NCBI RefSeq assembly: GCF_014356525.2
Contig: NC_052511.1
Coordinates: forward strand, 12,151,175 to 12,215,174
DNA from: Nilaparvata lugens
Taxonomy: Eukaryota > Arthropoda > Insecta > Hemiptera > Delphacidae
Reading direction: 5' to 3'
DNA: 64,000 nt
In this document: positions 24,110-35,588 of the stretch, piece after piece
Position numbering within the stretch: position 1 is the first letter of the stretch
Layout: each line of letters starts with the position of its first letter
The notes under the pieces: generated by a model
Database searches by the model: none
Seen by the model: only the letters and a program-made list of their open reading frames with translations
Told to the model about the DNA's origin: nothing
Program-made: the position numbers and the translations under genes

Positions 24110-24597
24110 AGTTCTTGAATTGAGTAGTTCATGTTTGCCAGAAAATTATGAAATCAATTTTTAACAATAATTCTTAGAAAATCGGTGTGGATGTAACATA
24201 CTTAATGTAACACACATGTGTGTTAACATAAAGTTAATTGTGTGTTTTATTCAATTCAGAATGTCCTATGAGAAATCTTGCTCGATTCACATAGAAAATA
24301 GAAATAATGTATATGACCTGCTGTTAAATAAAATCAATTACAATGTTCTGAAACAAACAGTGCTCTGTTCGAAACTTTGGCTTATATAAATAATTTCAGT
24401 TCACAGTTTAATCTCAGACCACATAGTTTTTGAAAACATCAATTTTCTTCGTTCTATACGGATTTGTGCGCCAAACTGGTGCAAGAATGTTTTCCAATAG
24501 GTCTCATGAATAATGTGCCCTTTCCATTCTTCACCAATAGCAATTGCAGATCGTTTCAACTGTGCGTTTCCTGTGATTATTTTCATATCATGCGGCA
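24110..24597. other. AT-rich DNA with a TATA-like string
   Basis: CTTATATAAATA at 24380-24391 is followed about 30 bp later by a TCAG initiator-like string. Too weak to call a promoter. The 65-codon minus ORF at 24401 has no family features. Confidence 0.3.
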
Positions 24598-24690
24598 CTA
24601 CGCAAGGACTCTCTCACTCCCTCTCTTTCTCTCTGCGCTATCTCACTGACTCTTTTCCTCTCTTTCTTTCTCCATATCACTCACACCCCC
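24598..24690 (+). repeat. Pyrimidine-rich (CT) tract
   Basis: Repeated CTCTCT / TTTCTC strings. ORFs across it are Ser/Leu/Phe-rich artefacts. Confidence 0.7.
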
Positions 24691-25728
24691 AATCCAGTCA
24701 TTAGTCAAATTGTTGACCAGCTTCTCTCATTGTAGCAGAGCTCATGCCGAAATCAAAATAGATTGCATAATCAGCGGCTCAACTCTACAGTTCATTGTTA
24801 GCACTTCCTTTTCGGTACGTTCGCATTCAGAATCCATTTTTCGTTTCGACGTTCTCAAATTAGTTGCGAAAGGAGGGCCAACCGGCCAACTGGAGTCTAT
24901 TCAGTGCTGATTGTGGATGAAAATCGTAGCTGTGCCATATTATTAGTTGTGAGCAACACCTCTCATGAGGCTTGGTTACACAATAGAACAATTTCTGACT
25001 GTACTATCGTGATCAGGATCAGATCATAGTATTATTGTTGTGGAAAATTTTGAAATCAGGAATATAGGGTTAATGGTTCACTCGAAACTCCGCTTCTCAT
25101 TGGTGCAGTCCAAGTATATTATTTTTGAAGATGTGTGTGTAGGCCTATCTATGAGAGAATTCTTGAAATGCCTGTTGCTCAATACTTATCCTGAAACAAA
25201 GCTTCTTGAACAATATTCAGTCTACGCCCATATTCATGCCATTTAGCCTACTTTTTGCAAATAATGTCCTAATTCATAAGCCTAATTCATGACATATTTC
25301 TATTCTAGCCATTCTCAATATTATTATAAAAGCAAACACTACAAATAAGAGTCTTGAATTATTACAATTTTATTACCATACACTATTAGAACCACCCTCT
25401 ACATTCTCCAGCCTGTTGCTGGAAGTGTTTTAGTAATACACTTTCAAAAATATATTCAAGATATTATAATATCGATTTGTCGGTGATAGTTGTTAGGCCT
25501 ACACCCTAATCAAACTCTGATAATTTAAAACTGAAGTAGATAGCACCAAAGTATTGAACAAGCGATATTATTGTCACAACCTCGAATATATATTATTAAA
25601 TTTTCAAGGTTAAAATTTATTTTAATATTACATCATTATCAATCTAAATCTGAAGTAAGGAGCGACAGAATTTCTTGTACAGTATATTAAGCAATGCTGT
25701 TGGTGGATGAATTACCAGTCACAGAGAA
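24691..25728. other. AT-rich DNA, nothing recognised
   Basis: Short ORFs only (66 and 68 codons). Two TAGGCCTA octamers at 25140 and 25494. Confidence 0.45.
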
Positions 25729-25882
25729 CGTCTGCAATTGGCCTAGACTCCCACAATGAACGGTTCTTACAAACGTCACAGCAATGGCGGTTTAAACACC
25801 AAATAATGGCATTAAAGTGAGTATTGCATAAACTGCTCATTGTGGGAGTGACTTTATGTATAGGCCAATAGCAGACATTCAC
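25729..25882. repeat. Imperfect foldback sequence (MITE remnant?)
   Basis: GTCTGCAATTGGCCTA then GACTCCCACAATGAAC at the left pairs with GCTCATTGTGGGAGT and TAGGCCAATAGCAGAC at the right. One arm has about 6 extra bases. No clear target duplication was seen. Confidence 0.6.
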
Positions 25883-25954
25883 CTTCTTCCACCAATCACA
25901 TCGCTAGCTCTATAAAACTAGGCCTATGTATTATTCTGTACTCTATTCTAGTGT

Positions 25955-26096
25955 AACTTTATTAGATATTGATGATGGTGGAGCAACCGAAACCGGTATC
26001 TCGTTATTTCCATAAAAAGACTGTCGCTGTTACAACTTTCAGTCTTTTCATTCTATTAATATAACTACTCTTATCAAACTCACTTATACACAAAAA
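25955..26096 (+). mobile_element. Retroposon tail, linear relative of family A
   Basis: GATGATGGTGGAGCAACC then GAAACCGG aligns with the family A core (GACAATGGTGTAATAACC then GAAACCGG). It is followed by CAGTCTTTTCATTCTAT, matching the family A string CTTTTTCATTCAAT, and a tail ending TATACACAAAAAA. There is no inverted arm. Probably a 5'-truncated LINE or SINE end. Confidence 0.5.
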
Positions 26097-26582
26097 ATAT
26101 CCGATTGTTTACCAATATTTCCCACGTTCTAACTATTCCTTCAACTGGAAAATAATTTTCCTCCGAGAAAAAACGTATAGAATGAGCCTAAAATTTATTG
26201 CATTGGGAATTATTCATGGTGTACTGGCTGATAGGCATAATATAGCCGAAGCCAATAACAAGAGGAATGTTTGTTTAGTGTGGAAGGTAGCATTTACAGC
26301 TGGGATGAATGAACTGTACTTAACCTCCGGTCACATTAGCCTTAACGCCCATAACAATAAATAGTAACTCTTCCAATTCATATTCACTTCCACTATTTTT
26401 AGAGAAGTACGTTTGGGGGTTCGTTTTGAATCTTGATGATAACTACTCACAAATTCAAGTTTATTCACCAAGTTTATCCATTTAATCACCACTTGAACAC
26501 ATTATACGTTTGTTCTACAAGTTCTTAAATCACGAGACAACAATCCTTATGATAACAATCAATCCTCGCTTTACGGATTTAT
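26097..26582. other. AT-rich DNA, nothing recognised
   Basis: A 60-codon ORF at 26182 has no family features. Confidence 0.45.
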
Positions 26583-26760
26583 ATGTTCTCTTCTGCTATC
26601 ACCTTCTCTCTTTCACTCATTCACTTTCTTTCTCTCACAAGCATACACGCACTCTCTCTCTCATTTTTCTCTCATTCTACCTTTGTCTTTGTCCTCCATT
26701 TCCTTCCTCTCTTACTCGAAACTTCTCTGTTTTGTTTCTTTTTTTCTATCAAGGTACCCG
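26583..26760 (+). repeat. Pyrimidine-rich tract
   Basis: About 180 bp dominated by C and T (CTTTCTTTCTCTCAC, CACTCTCTCTCTCATTTTTC). The 86- and 69-codon ORFs over it are compositional artefacts. Confidence 0.7.
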
Positions 26761-29639
26761 CGGGTGTTGATTTTTTCATAATGAAGTTTTAATTTATAAC
26801 CAAGTCAAGAAGTACAGGCATAGCACTCTCCAAGCTTATCCCAATCTCGGTGTGCGTTAGTTTATTATGATAGTCCCCCGCTTGTAGTACAAACTTGGAA
26901 CACCCAGAACACGTGTGTTCCATTAATAGAGGAAGTAGGGGACATTTCGAATGGGGGAACAACACCGCTCATGTGTGGGAATTGTGTGTACTGTGATAAT
27001 ATTTTATAGGAAGGAGCCCGTTACATCCAGTTATTAGACGGTATAGGTGGTCAAATTCTCGGTGAGATCAGATTTTGTGTCAGATTGTATTCGAATCATC
27101 GTTATCATAAATCAAATGCATATATTTTTCATTTTTCTATCTGGGGAACAGGAATGGGTGTAACCTATTCGATATACGGCAAGCTCTTGAGAAAAACGTT
27201 ATCAATAATCTATTTGTCATCGTAACTTGGTTCTATTAAGTAAGGAATAAGATGGAAGATAAACCATAGATATGAACTACAGAAGAACAAGGAACAATTC
27301 CAAATCATAGAATTCATCCATTACAAATAATCATGATACTTCGAACAGAATGAGAGATGTAGTGATTAGCAATGAAGTTCGTGGTCCTCCACGAGAATAA
27401 ACCATGCTTTAAATTTGTGCAAACTTACCTAAAGATAGGCTAGCTGAATAAAGATACTTCTTGTAAAAATACCTAAGATTGTGATAAAATTATGCCATTG
27501 AAATTTCTTGTTTAAAGTGTTTGCACCGAAAATTAAACTTAAATTCGAAAGTGAAATTTCACTTTTCATCACCTACTTTTTGGACTAAGTAGTGTATGAA
27601 TCGAAATTCTGGGAAGGACAGTTTTGGGCTGTGTCTCTTGGTCCTTCCCCAATCATTTTGATAATTTGTGTTTTTCATTATCAACGAATAAATAAGATTT
27701 TTTTCGAATTTTCCTTTCTCATGTGTTGTTTATATTCATTGATTCAGATTACCGCTAACATATCAATGAACAGTTCAAAGCCCTTTTCTTCACTATATGT
27801 TTTTGTCTAGAGAGTATAGGATGATTCATTCAATACTTTGTAGTTTCTGATAGGGTGGAGGATATTATTTCATTGTAGAGACAAATGAGCATGGGCATTA
27901 CAGTTCAGAGCCCTCTTGAACAAACATCGGGCTGAAAGAAGAATAGACGATATGAGCTCTAATGAGAGCAATCAACTCGAACCACGTCAAGTCGAGATAA
28001 GGAAAGAGTAATTACTTGTTGAGAAGGAAGGGAAGAGGAATAACAAAGAAGAGGAAAGGAAGGATCTTCATTAATGGCATTTGAGACCCAGTTACAGAAG
28101 TGCACCCAGAACCCAGACGTAATAAAGGCAAGTTCTTTCTGCAGGGTCAAATAGGCTGACCTCTGACCAAGTATTTCGAAAGTGAAGAACATCTGTATTC
28201 TGCTTAGGACTGAGGATCATTCAGTATGATAATTTGAATTTTTCTGTATGATAATACAGAATCAAAGCAAAGTGTAATAATAGAAAACAGATTGAACTAA
28301 CGTGTATTATTTGCGGGGGACAATAATCTATCATTAGTAGAATGGCATACATTTATTTAGTTTATAGCATTTCACCTAGAATGTATTCTTGGTTCGTAGT
28401 ACAGTATTTGTAATCATATGTAAAGCATGAATAGTAGGTGATAAATATTACCATTTCAAGCTGGATTATCATGAAGAATTATTATTCCTTCGTACTAAAT
28501 AATAAATCAATTAGTAATCAAATTAAATCATTCAGATTTCGCACATGGCCGAAGAAAATAGATAAAACGTACATTTGGATATTTTTTGTATATAGAAGAA
28601 AATACAGAATAAACAAAATTGATGATGAAACTGAAGCGTGAAAATCGAAATAGCAATAAACCTTCGCAAATAAAAACAATTTAACTTTGATCTCTGCTTG
28701 TTTATAACGTTAATCTTATCACTCATAAAATTTTGTCATAATGTGTCAGAAATTTCTGAAGTATTACGTCACAGCCAGACGTTTATGCATGAAGTCAACT
28801 ATTCGTATTCTACATTGAATTGAAATTCACTGACCGTACAATTGCAAGTGTGCCAAGGCTCTATTTTGCACCAAGCGTTGTTACATTACTGCAGTATCGT
28901 ATCGATCTTATCAGGATATTCAAATCAAAGCGTTGCATTTCATCACCAAACTGCAGTGAGATCATAACTTATTTGCATCTCAAGTCTGTGACGTTGTTGT
29001 AGAACTGGCAACATTAATATTAGTAGATTATAATATAATGTTTGTTGTACAGTATTTGTCGACGAAAAATAAAAAGCTTGTGGATTTAAGAAAATTAAGA
29101 CTATCTTGGATCATAACAACGATAATAATATTGTTGCACGGAAAGTCGCTAATGCTATGGAGACTTTCACACATCTATTCCATTACTCCTTCGTGTGTTA
29201 TTACGGTCACAGTCATAAAACTGGATTACGGTTGCAAAATTTAGAATTTTATCAACGATATTTTCATCCTAATTCACCCAAGTAGATACGTTCTTTCAAA
29301 ATGCCATATAAAGCTACTAAAAACATTTTAGTGATAGAAGATTCAAAAAGATTATTTTTTCTTGACCGGTGAGTAATATTATAGGGAAAAGATGCCGTTG
29401 ATTGCAACATTCTTCATTCAATATTTATTATTCTTCAATCATGGTACATAGAGTACCATATTTAGTAGATGACTTCCTTTCATTCTTAGCTCTGTTATCA
29501 TTCATCTCATTCTTGGAATGTTATTTGTATTTTCTTGATTCCCCTCTCATTATTTTCTCATATTGTAAATGGTTTCTAGTATATAGTATAGTATCTAGTA
29601 TTTAGTATATTCAGTTTTCAGTATATTTAGATTCTCATA
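26761..29639. other. Long AT-rich stretch without recognised genes
   Basis: Small ORFs only. A short G-rich patch lies around 26930-26960. The + strand is purine-biased around 27990-28070. From 29570 short TAGTAT units repeat irregularly. Confidence 0.45.
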
Positions 29640-29782
29640 ACATTTTTTTCTCTTCATAAATATGAAATAGTTTTTCCTTATTTCTTTCTCTCGATTTTCA
29701 AGTTCTTTGTAAAGTGATTATTGTAATTTTTTTGATTAGGGAACAATTTTTGGGGTTTTCCTGTATGCTCCTATATTTGTTG

Positions 29783-29825
<43 letters not shown>

Positions 29826-29827
29826 AT
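29640..29827 (+). repeat. (AAAT)n microsatellite, possibly a LINE tail
   Basis: About eleven AAAT units end at 29826, directly after CTATATTTGTTGTAAATAAA. A unique AT-rich stretch followed by a 4-bp repeat is the usual look of an insect LINE 3' end, but no coding remnant was recognised. Confidence 0.55.
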
Positions 29828-31419
29828 TATTGCATTATTCGTCTCTGGTTATATGCATACGTATGAAGGCCCACATCATGACATTATTGCTCTACTCCAC
29901 ATTGAATAAAACACAGACAAGAAACTGGAGAACACTATTATATTTCATCTAGATAAACAGTAAGTTATAAAATATTGTATGCAATGCAAAAATTAGTTCA
30001 ATCATATTAGTCAGAATTGAGTAGTAATTGACGATACCCTCGTTCAGCATAGGAAAGATGAAGCTTCTTTTCTCAAGTTGAATATATCTGAGACCGCAGC
30101 AACCCATTATTTTATCCAGTGACACTACTGTATCATCTTTCCCGTTTAAATCTCAGAAGATTGGATAATTCGATCATAGAATATTATTGTGCGTCCTCTT
30201 GTTTATCGCAGTTTGACTGTTTAGAACAGTTGATGACTGCACTCTCAACTTCTGGATCTATGCCAGTTAAGACTGAGATGACTGTATGAATTTAGAACAA
30301 CTTATGTTTACCATCATAATATGTTTTGTCGTGCAATAATGAGTGTGTTAGACTAATTGTAGCTCCAGTGTTGCGCGAGGTCAACTCTTGGCTCCCTACA
30401 AAATTAATGAAATGAGTTTGTCAGTTTTTCTCTATGGTTAAATACATTTTCAACTTGAGTAATCATAGATGTTCCTTTAAAGTGTTAAAACTTGTTCTAA
30501 GTCACAAATTCAGGTACTACTTACTATGCAGCTCTTGGGAACTAGTTTTCTATCAATAACTCAAGCTTGATAAATTATGCTACTATTTGAATATTATGCT
30601 GATTAACTGGGCTCGGAGCTCTCAATAACTAGTTTCCCATCAGATGTATAGAATCTGGAAAAAATAAATAAGCAAGAGGTGTTGAAGTGCTTGTTTATCA
30701 ATCTGTAATATTTATTACCTAGTGAAACATGAATATCTCTCCATCACTTTTGTCTCTCATTGGAGTCTCTCCTCAATAATATTTTGATGTCTTTATGAAA
30801 TATTTTGAACTGTCACACAACCATATTCTATAAATTTCAATTCGGTGCAGTACTATGAGTTACTGAACGTATAAGTAGCTCATTCAACTGTGTACCATTA
30901 TTGAGGAATACTATATTATTCTAATCATCCATGGTTCTACTGGAAGTTATAGGAGTACCAACCAATGCAACCATATTTCACTTTAAAATTTATGCATTGA
31001 TGAAATCGAGCAAATTAGTGCCAATATTGTTATTCTCAACCAAAACAGGAGAACATTTAAAGTATCTCAATGTACGAATTGCTGGAGAATGCAAGTTGAA
31101 TTGGTAGTAAATTGGAATGGGAATGCTTACAATAAGTTCATCGATATTGACTATTTTCAAACCTTGCATCTACAGCTGTAATACAAGAAAGATTACTCTG
31201 GTCATGTCATAAGGCACTCCAAAATGCATACTTGTTTAGGCTTCAACTGGAGCTATCTTCTACAAAACTGCCAAATAAATTACGTCTCAGTTGGATATTG
31301 TTGACCAGAAGGAGTCCCTCTCTCAAAAAAAAGAAGAGGAAACTACACTGCGACATCTTTCAGAGGTTTAGACAAAGTCCTTTCCAGTTGTGGCTATCCT
31401 TTGTCCACTAGGAAGAAGA
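29828..31419. other. AT-rich DNA, nothing recognised
   Basis: No ORF above 60 codons and no repeat ends detected. Confidence 0.45.
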
Positions 31420-31720
31420 ATAAGTAGGAGGAGGAAGAAGAAGAAGAAGAGGAAGAAGAAGAAGAAGGAAAAGAAGAAAAGGAGGCAGAAGAAGATGAAG
31501 AAAAATAGGAAGCTATATGATAATGGAAAATATAGGTAGAAGCTGTTGAGTTCGCGGAATGATGATGGGATGCCGAACTAAACAGTCTGAACGTTGTTGC
31601 CAAGTTGTCTCATCCTCATCTTGGACTTGACCGAAGGAACAGGTGAAGGAGACGACGGAGACGAGGAGATTTAGAAAGAGACGGAGAAGAAGAGAAGAAT
31701 GTAAGATGATGCCAGAGAGG
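31420..31720 (+). repeat. GA-rich tract with (GAA)n core
   Basis: 31425-31500 is nearly pure purine with GAAGAAGAAGAAGAGGAAG strings. A less pure GA-rich zone continues to 31720 (GGAGACGACGGAGACGAGG). The poly-Ser minus ORF (31394-31603) is an artefact of the GAA repeat. Confidence 0.8.
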
Positions 31721-31965
31721 AAGCGAAGATTCGCATCGCACCTGTCCAGGAGAATTGTGTGACGTCACATACCTTTGTCATACCAACTATCCTGCCCTGA
31801 CTGAAAAGCTATTCTGGAGCAGAAAGGATCTCCTCTCAGCTTGAACTACAGGCATCCGTTCCGAATTGGATTCATTGGAGAATTTCTGTGAATCGGGCTC
31901 ATCTGTGGACTTCAAGTCACGTGTGTTTCTGTGTTTCTCTGTAAACATCTAGAAAAATCAGAAGT
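31721..31965 (+). promoter_or_regulatory. GC-richer island with CRE
   Basis: TGTGTGACGTCACATACC contains a palindromic CRE near 31758, in sequence of mixed composition unlike the AT-rich flanks; it ends near TTTCTCTGTAAACATC. Candidate regulatory DNA or untranslated first exon; no direct support. Confidence 0.2.
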
Positions 31966-33845
31966 ATTCTTGATGGATCCATTAACAACAAGAAATCTTC
32001 TCCAGTATCCAGACAGGAATTTGCAAAACGAGAAGTAACCTTACTGTGAAATAAAATTGATGTTTCAGATTCAACAAAAGGCTGAGATTGATTCTGAGGT
32101 TGAGATTAATGAATTTTAAATTTATGCCTGAAAAACTTCACGTTTATCTGTTTATTTATTTGATTTTCAACGGTTGAACCAATAATTCACAACTCAATTA
32201 TACTGAAAATAGAGGCAGGAGAAGATTTGGATCCAGGCAAAAACCTGTTATCGTGAGGTGCCCTTACTGGAGAATAATTGTGGAATGATAATTGAGTGAA
32301 TGAATTGAAACAACCAAATAATGGAAACTTCGACTTTTCAATAACATTGTGTTTATTGAAGGGATAATAATGTTCACAAACTATTCAACCAAACAATAAT
32401 TCAGTTGAAGTTAATTAAATAATAATAACATCAGGTACTAATAAAGAAGTGCTAAGATAATACGAACAACTTCAATTTTTTATAATGTACTTTGATTCTC
32501 TTAATAGAATGGGGATTAATAAATAATTATAATAATACTGCATTATCATTGTGAATTTCCAATCAATCTCTCCACTCTACAATATTGTAAATCTATAGTA
32601 ATTATCATGCTATAGCATAGTTGGAGAGATTTACTTTTCTAGTTCTGATTTTTGGATTGGATGTTTCTGTTCAATAATTTTTGTAATAAATGAATATTTC
32701 TCAATTATTGATCAAGTGTTAATTTTTTTAACTTACAAATATTGATGTTCCAGGTACATCTGCGGATGCGTATCTCTTTAGATATGGTCTCTTAGAAGGT
32801 AAGATGTAGTTTAATAATTCAATAGCTATGATAGGAAGATTGCTTTGGATAATTATTGATCAAATCCGTCTTTCTAGTGACAATAAGATGGAAATTGCAC
32901 ATTACTGTATTTTAATTTAGTTTTCAAATCACACAGTGAAAATTCCTTGAAATACATAGTACTAATATTTTTGAAGATGATGCACTATTTTTGAAGATGA
33001 CGTATCCAATCCACTCAAAATCATTATTTCGAATCACTCCACCCAATCAATACCAATATAGCAATGGGAAAGCATACCTACCCGACTCCTAACATAATGA
33101 AACCAGTGATCTGTTTTTCTTGTCAGACTGAAACATCTCGTGTTTTCTTTACTCAAAACAAACAGATTTTGAACGACAGATGACTTCCAGTTATGAAGGC
33201 CATTCTAGCTGTCTTTATTTTTGTGGCTGTCAGGACTTCCACAACCCCCTTTGTTTATTACGCTCTTGGTTCCCGTTATATGTGCTTAGTGTAGCATGGC
33301 AGTCTTTTACTATTTCAAGCATCATTCAGTCATAATGGAGTAATGAATATTCATGAACTTGGCCAACCGTGAATGATTTCGATCGGTGCTAATGGAACTT
33401 CTTTCTAAGGTTGATAAGGGCTCACCACTTCAGTAATTATTGTATGAGGTATAAAAAATAACTAAATTGAAATGGATATTAAGGGATTCTCTTTGGGGCA
33501 GTTTCTATGAGCGATTTTCAAGAAGAAGCTTAGCTAAGTAATATTGGCTTTAGTTAGGCTACCAATAGCAGGAACCAAACAGAATAGATCTAGTTCTTGT
33601 TTGTTGAATAATCAAAGCTAACTTGGATAAATTGGTTCATGAGAATAATTTGTATGTACAGCTTTGAATAAACTTTGCAGCGTTCATAATTTTATATTAT
33701 CTCATATATTATGGAGGAGTATATAATAGCATAGATATTCTTAATCATATACTGTATATGGTTTCTCTATGATAATAGCAATCATGTTCCTTGATTTCGT
33801 TGAAGTTTGGTCTCGGGCTTCTATCAGAATACATTTATGTCTCTT
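31966..33845. other. AT-rich DNA, nothing recognised
   Basis: No long ORFs. The string ATTTTTGAAGATGA occurs twice in a row near 32970-33002. Confidence 0.45.
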
Positions 33846-33972
33846 TCTTTTCTATTTAGGGCTACTTGTAATATAAATAGAAAGACGAATCTCAGTATCC
33901 TTTTTTGAGTTTTTTTTGTGATAAAATAATTCAAAAAAGGGTACTGAGATTTGTATTTCTATTTATCTATGA
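33846..33972 (-). mobile_element. Hairpin retroposon, family B, copy 2
   Basis: AATAGAAAGACGAATCTCAG with TATCCTTTTTTGA pairs with TTCAAAAAAGGGTACTGAG plus ATTTGTATTTCTATT. The unpaired part TTAGGGCTACTTGTAATATA at the left is the inverted family B tail, so the element reads on the minus strand. The loop is short. No clear target duplication was found. Confidence 0.65.
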
Positions 33973-35048
33973 GCATATAACATTAATCTATTAGCAGCTC
34001 TTGTTCATGCTTATAGTATTCTCGCTCTATCAAGTGTAGATTTTTATTACTAAATACTCAGAATAATCTATAGTTCAAGTCTTCTTACAGCTCAATCATT
34101 TGATTGGTTGGCAGCCTTCCATCTGAATCTGTCTATTATAGTTCAAGTAGACCTATAAAAATTAGTGATAGTCTCTTCAGAAATTATTCACTGTCATCAA
34201 GCACACAGAAGACACTAACCCAAATTGAGTGAAAACTCACAATTGGTCCTAATGAAAAACTTCACACAGACACACCACACACATTGCATTAAGTCTCCCT
34301 AATTTGGTTGTCAAGTAGAGACGTCTTCACTGAGTAGACGTTCCGACTTTCATAACTGTCTTGCAGAGCTCGAAAACTACCGTTACACAGCTGTCCGTTT
34401 TTTATAAAGACGGAAGGCAAGGATTATGAATGAAAAGAGAGGAATAACGATGAAGATGGAGGAATGGTGCGGGGGAGTTATAACGAAAGGAAACTTGTGT
34501 GAAAGGAAGGAAGTAATCAGTATAATATTCTCTGCAATGCAAAGTAGTAGGAAGTTGAAAAAGTAAATACTAAAGTAACAGTAATCTAGCTGCGTAAACC
34601 GCTCATGGTTACAAAGGACAAGGTCCTTGTTGTGTTAACATGAAGAAGGATTTATATCATGTATCATGTATCATGTATCAAGTAATTCTCAATTTTAACT
34701 TGTACAAATGGCCTACTAACGAGATTGCAGCTGAATCTATTATTATATCTTCTCTACGGTCAGAAAAAATTCAAGTCTTAGCCTACAGTATAAGTCATTC
34801 AGTTTATTCTCTCTCTGAGAATAACTTAATATTCTTAAGTTTCTGAGAAACTTGATATGAAAAATAATGATCAAAATCAGTGATGCTGCCCTTGAAACAA
34901 CTCTGCCCATTATATACATCTATAAATTATTATAAATATCCCAGGTTCTAGAGAATTGGAAAACTTGTAGTATCTTCAAAACCTTTTGCTATAAATAAAA
35001 TTCAATTTCAATGTCAGTAGCCTTAGCCTACTATACTACTGTATAGGC
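33973..35048. other. AT-rich DNA, nothing recognised
   Basis: ATCATGT repeats about three times at 34657-34678 within a 68-codon chance ORF. No genes. Confidence 0.45.
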
Positions 35049-35454
35049 TACATCAGAGAAAACTTATACGATATCTCATAAGATTGGTAATAAACGATCT
35101 AATTACGACAATTCTGTAAGATTGTTTTATTTTCTCTGGCTACACACATAATCATAGCCACCTCAAATACAAGGCCCCGGCCTACGATATTGCAACGTCG
35201 CAGTGTAGGCCTAGAATCTAATACATGATTGGTGAAACAGATTTAAAAAAGTACCAGCTGATCTTCTTCACCAATCATGTATTAGATTCTAGGCCTACAC
35301 TGCGACGTTGCAATATCGTAGGCCGGGGCCTTGTATTTGAGGTGGCTATGATTATGTGTGTAGCCAGAGAAAATAAAACAATCTTACAGAATTGTCGTAA
35401 TTAGATCGTTTATTACCAATCTTATGAGATATCGTATAAGTTTTCTCTGATGTA
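35049..35454. repeat. 406-bp palindrome centred on a MITE
   Basis: The left arm 35049-35152 (starts TACATCAGAGAAAACTTATA) and right arm 35351-35454 (ends ATAAGTTTTCTCTGATGTA) are exact reverse complements over all 104 bases by eye. The 198-bp foldback MITE lies exactly in the centre (35251.5). The arms are not part of the MITE, because the copy at 50.9 kb lacks them. So flanking DNA has been copied in inverse on the other side. Confidence 0.9.
35153..35350. mobile_element. Foldback MITE (CATAGCCACC family), copy 1
   Basis: 198 bp with terminal inverted repeats of about 85 bp: starts CATAGCCACCTCAAATACAA, ends with its complement GTATTTGAGGTGGCTATG. A ~30-bp loop contains CAGCTGATC. In the 50.9-kb copy the right end reads GTATTAGAGG, so this copy has been made symmetrical. 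Its loop is in the opposite orientation to the other two copies. Confidence 0.9.
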
Positions 35455-35588
35455 GGCCTAGAATCTAATACATGATTGGTGAAAAAGATCAGCTGGTACT
35501 TTTTTAAATCTGTTTCACCAATCATGTATTAGATTCTAGGCCTACACTGCGACGTTGCAATATCGTAGGCCGGGGCCTTGTATTAGAT
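35452..35588. mobile_element. Foldback MITE (CATAGCCACC family), copy 2, truncated
   Basis: Begins inside the left arm at GTAGGCCTAGAATC, directly at the end of the palindrome, and continues through loop and right arm to CTTGTATTAGA, where it loses the last ~10 bases. The loop orientation matches the 50.9-kb copy. The junction with the palindrome falls on GTAGGCC, a string shared by both sequences. Confidence 0.85.

Noticed and set aside
24380..24420. TATA box with initiator as a core promoter
   Set aside because: In AT-rich DNA such strings are frequent, and no coding or untranslated exon follows.
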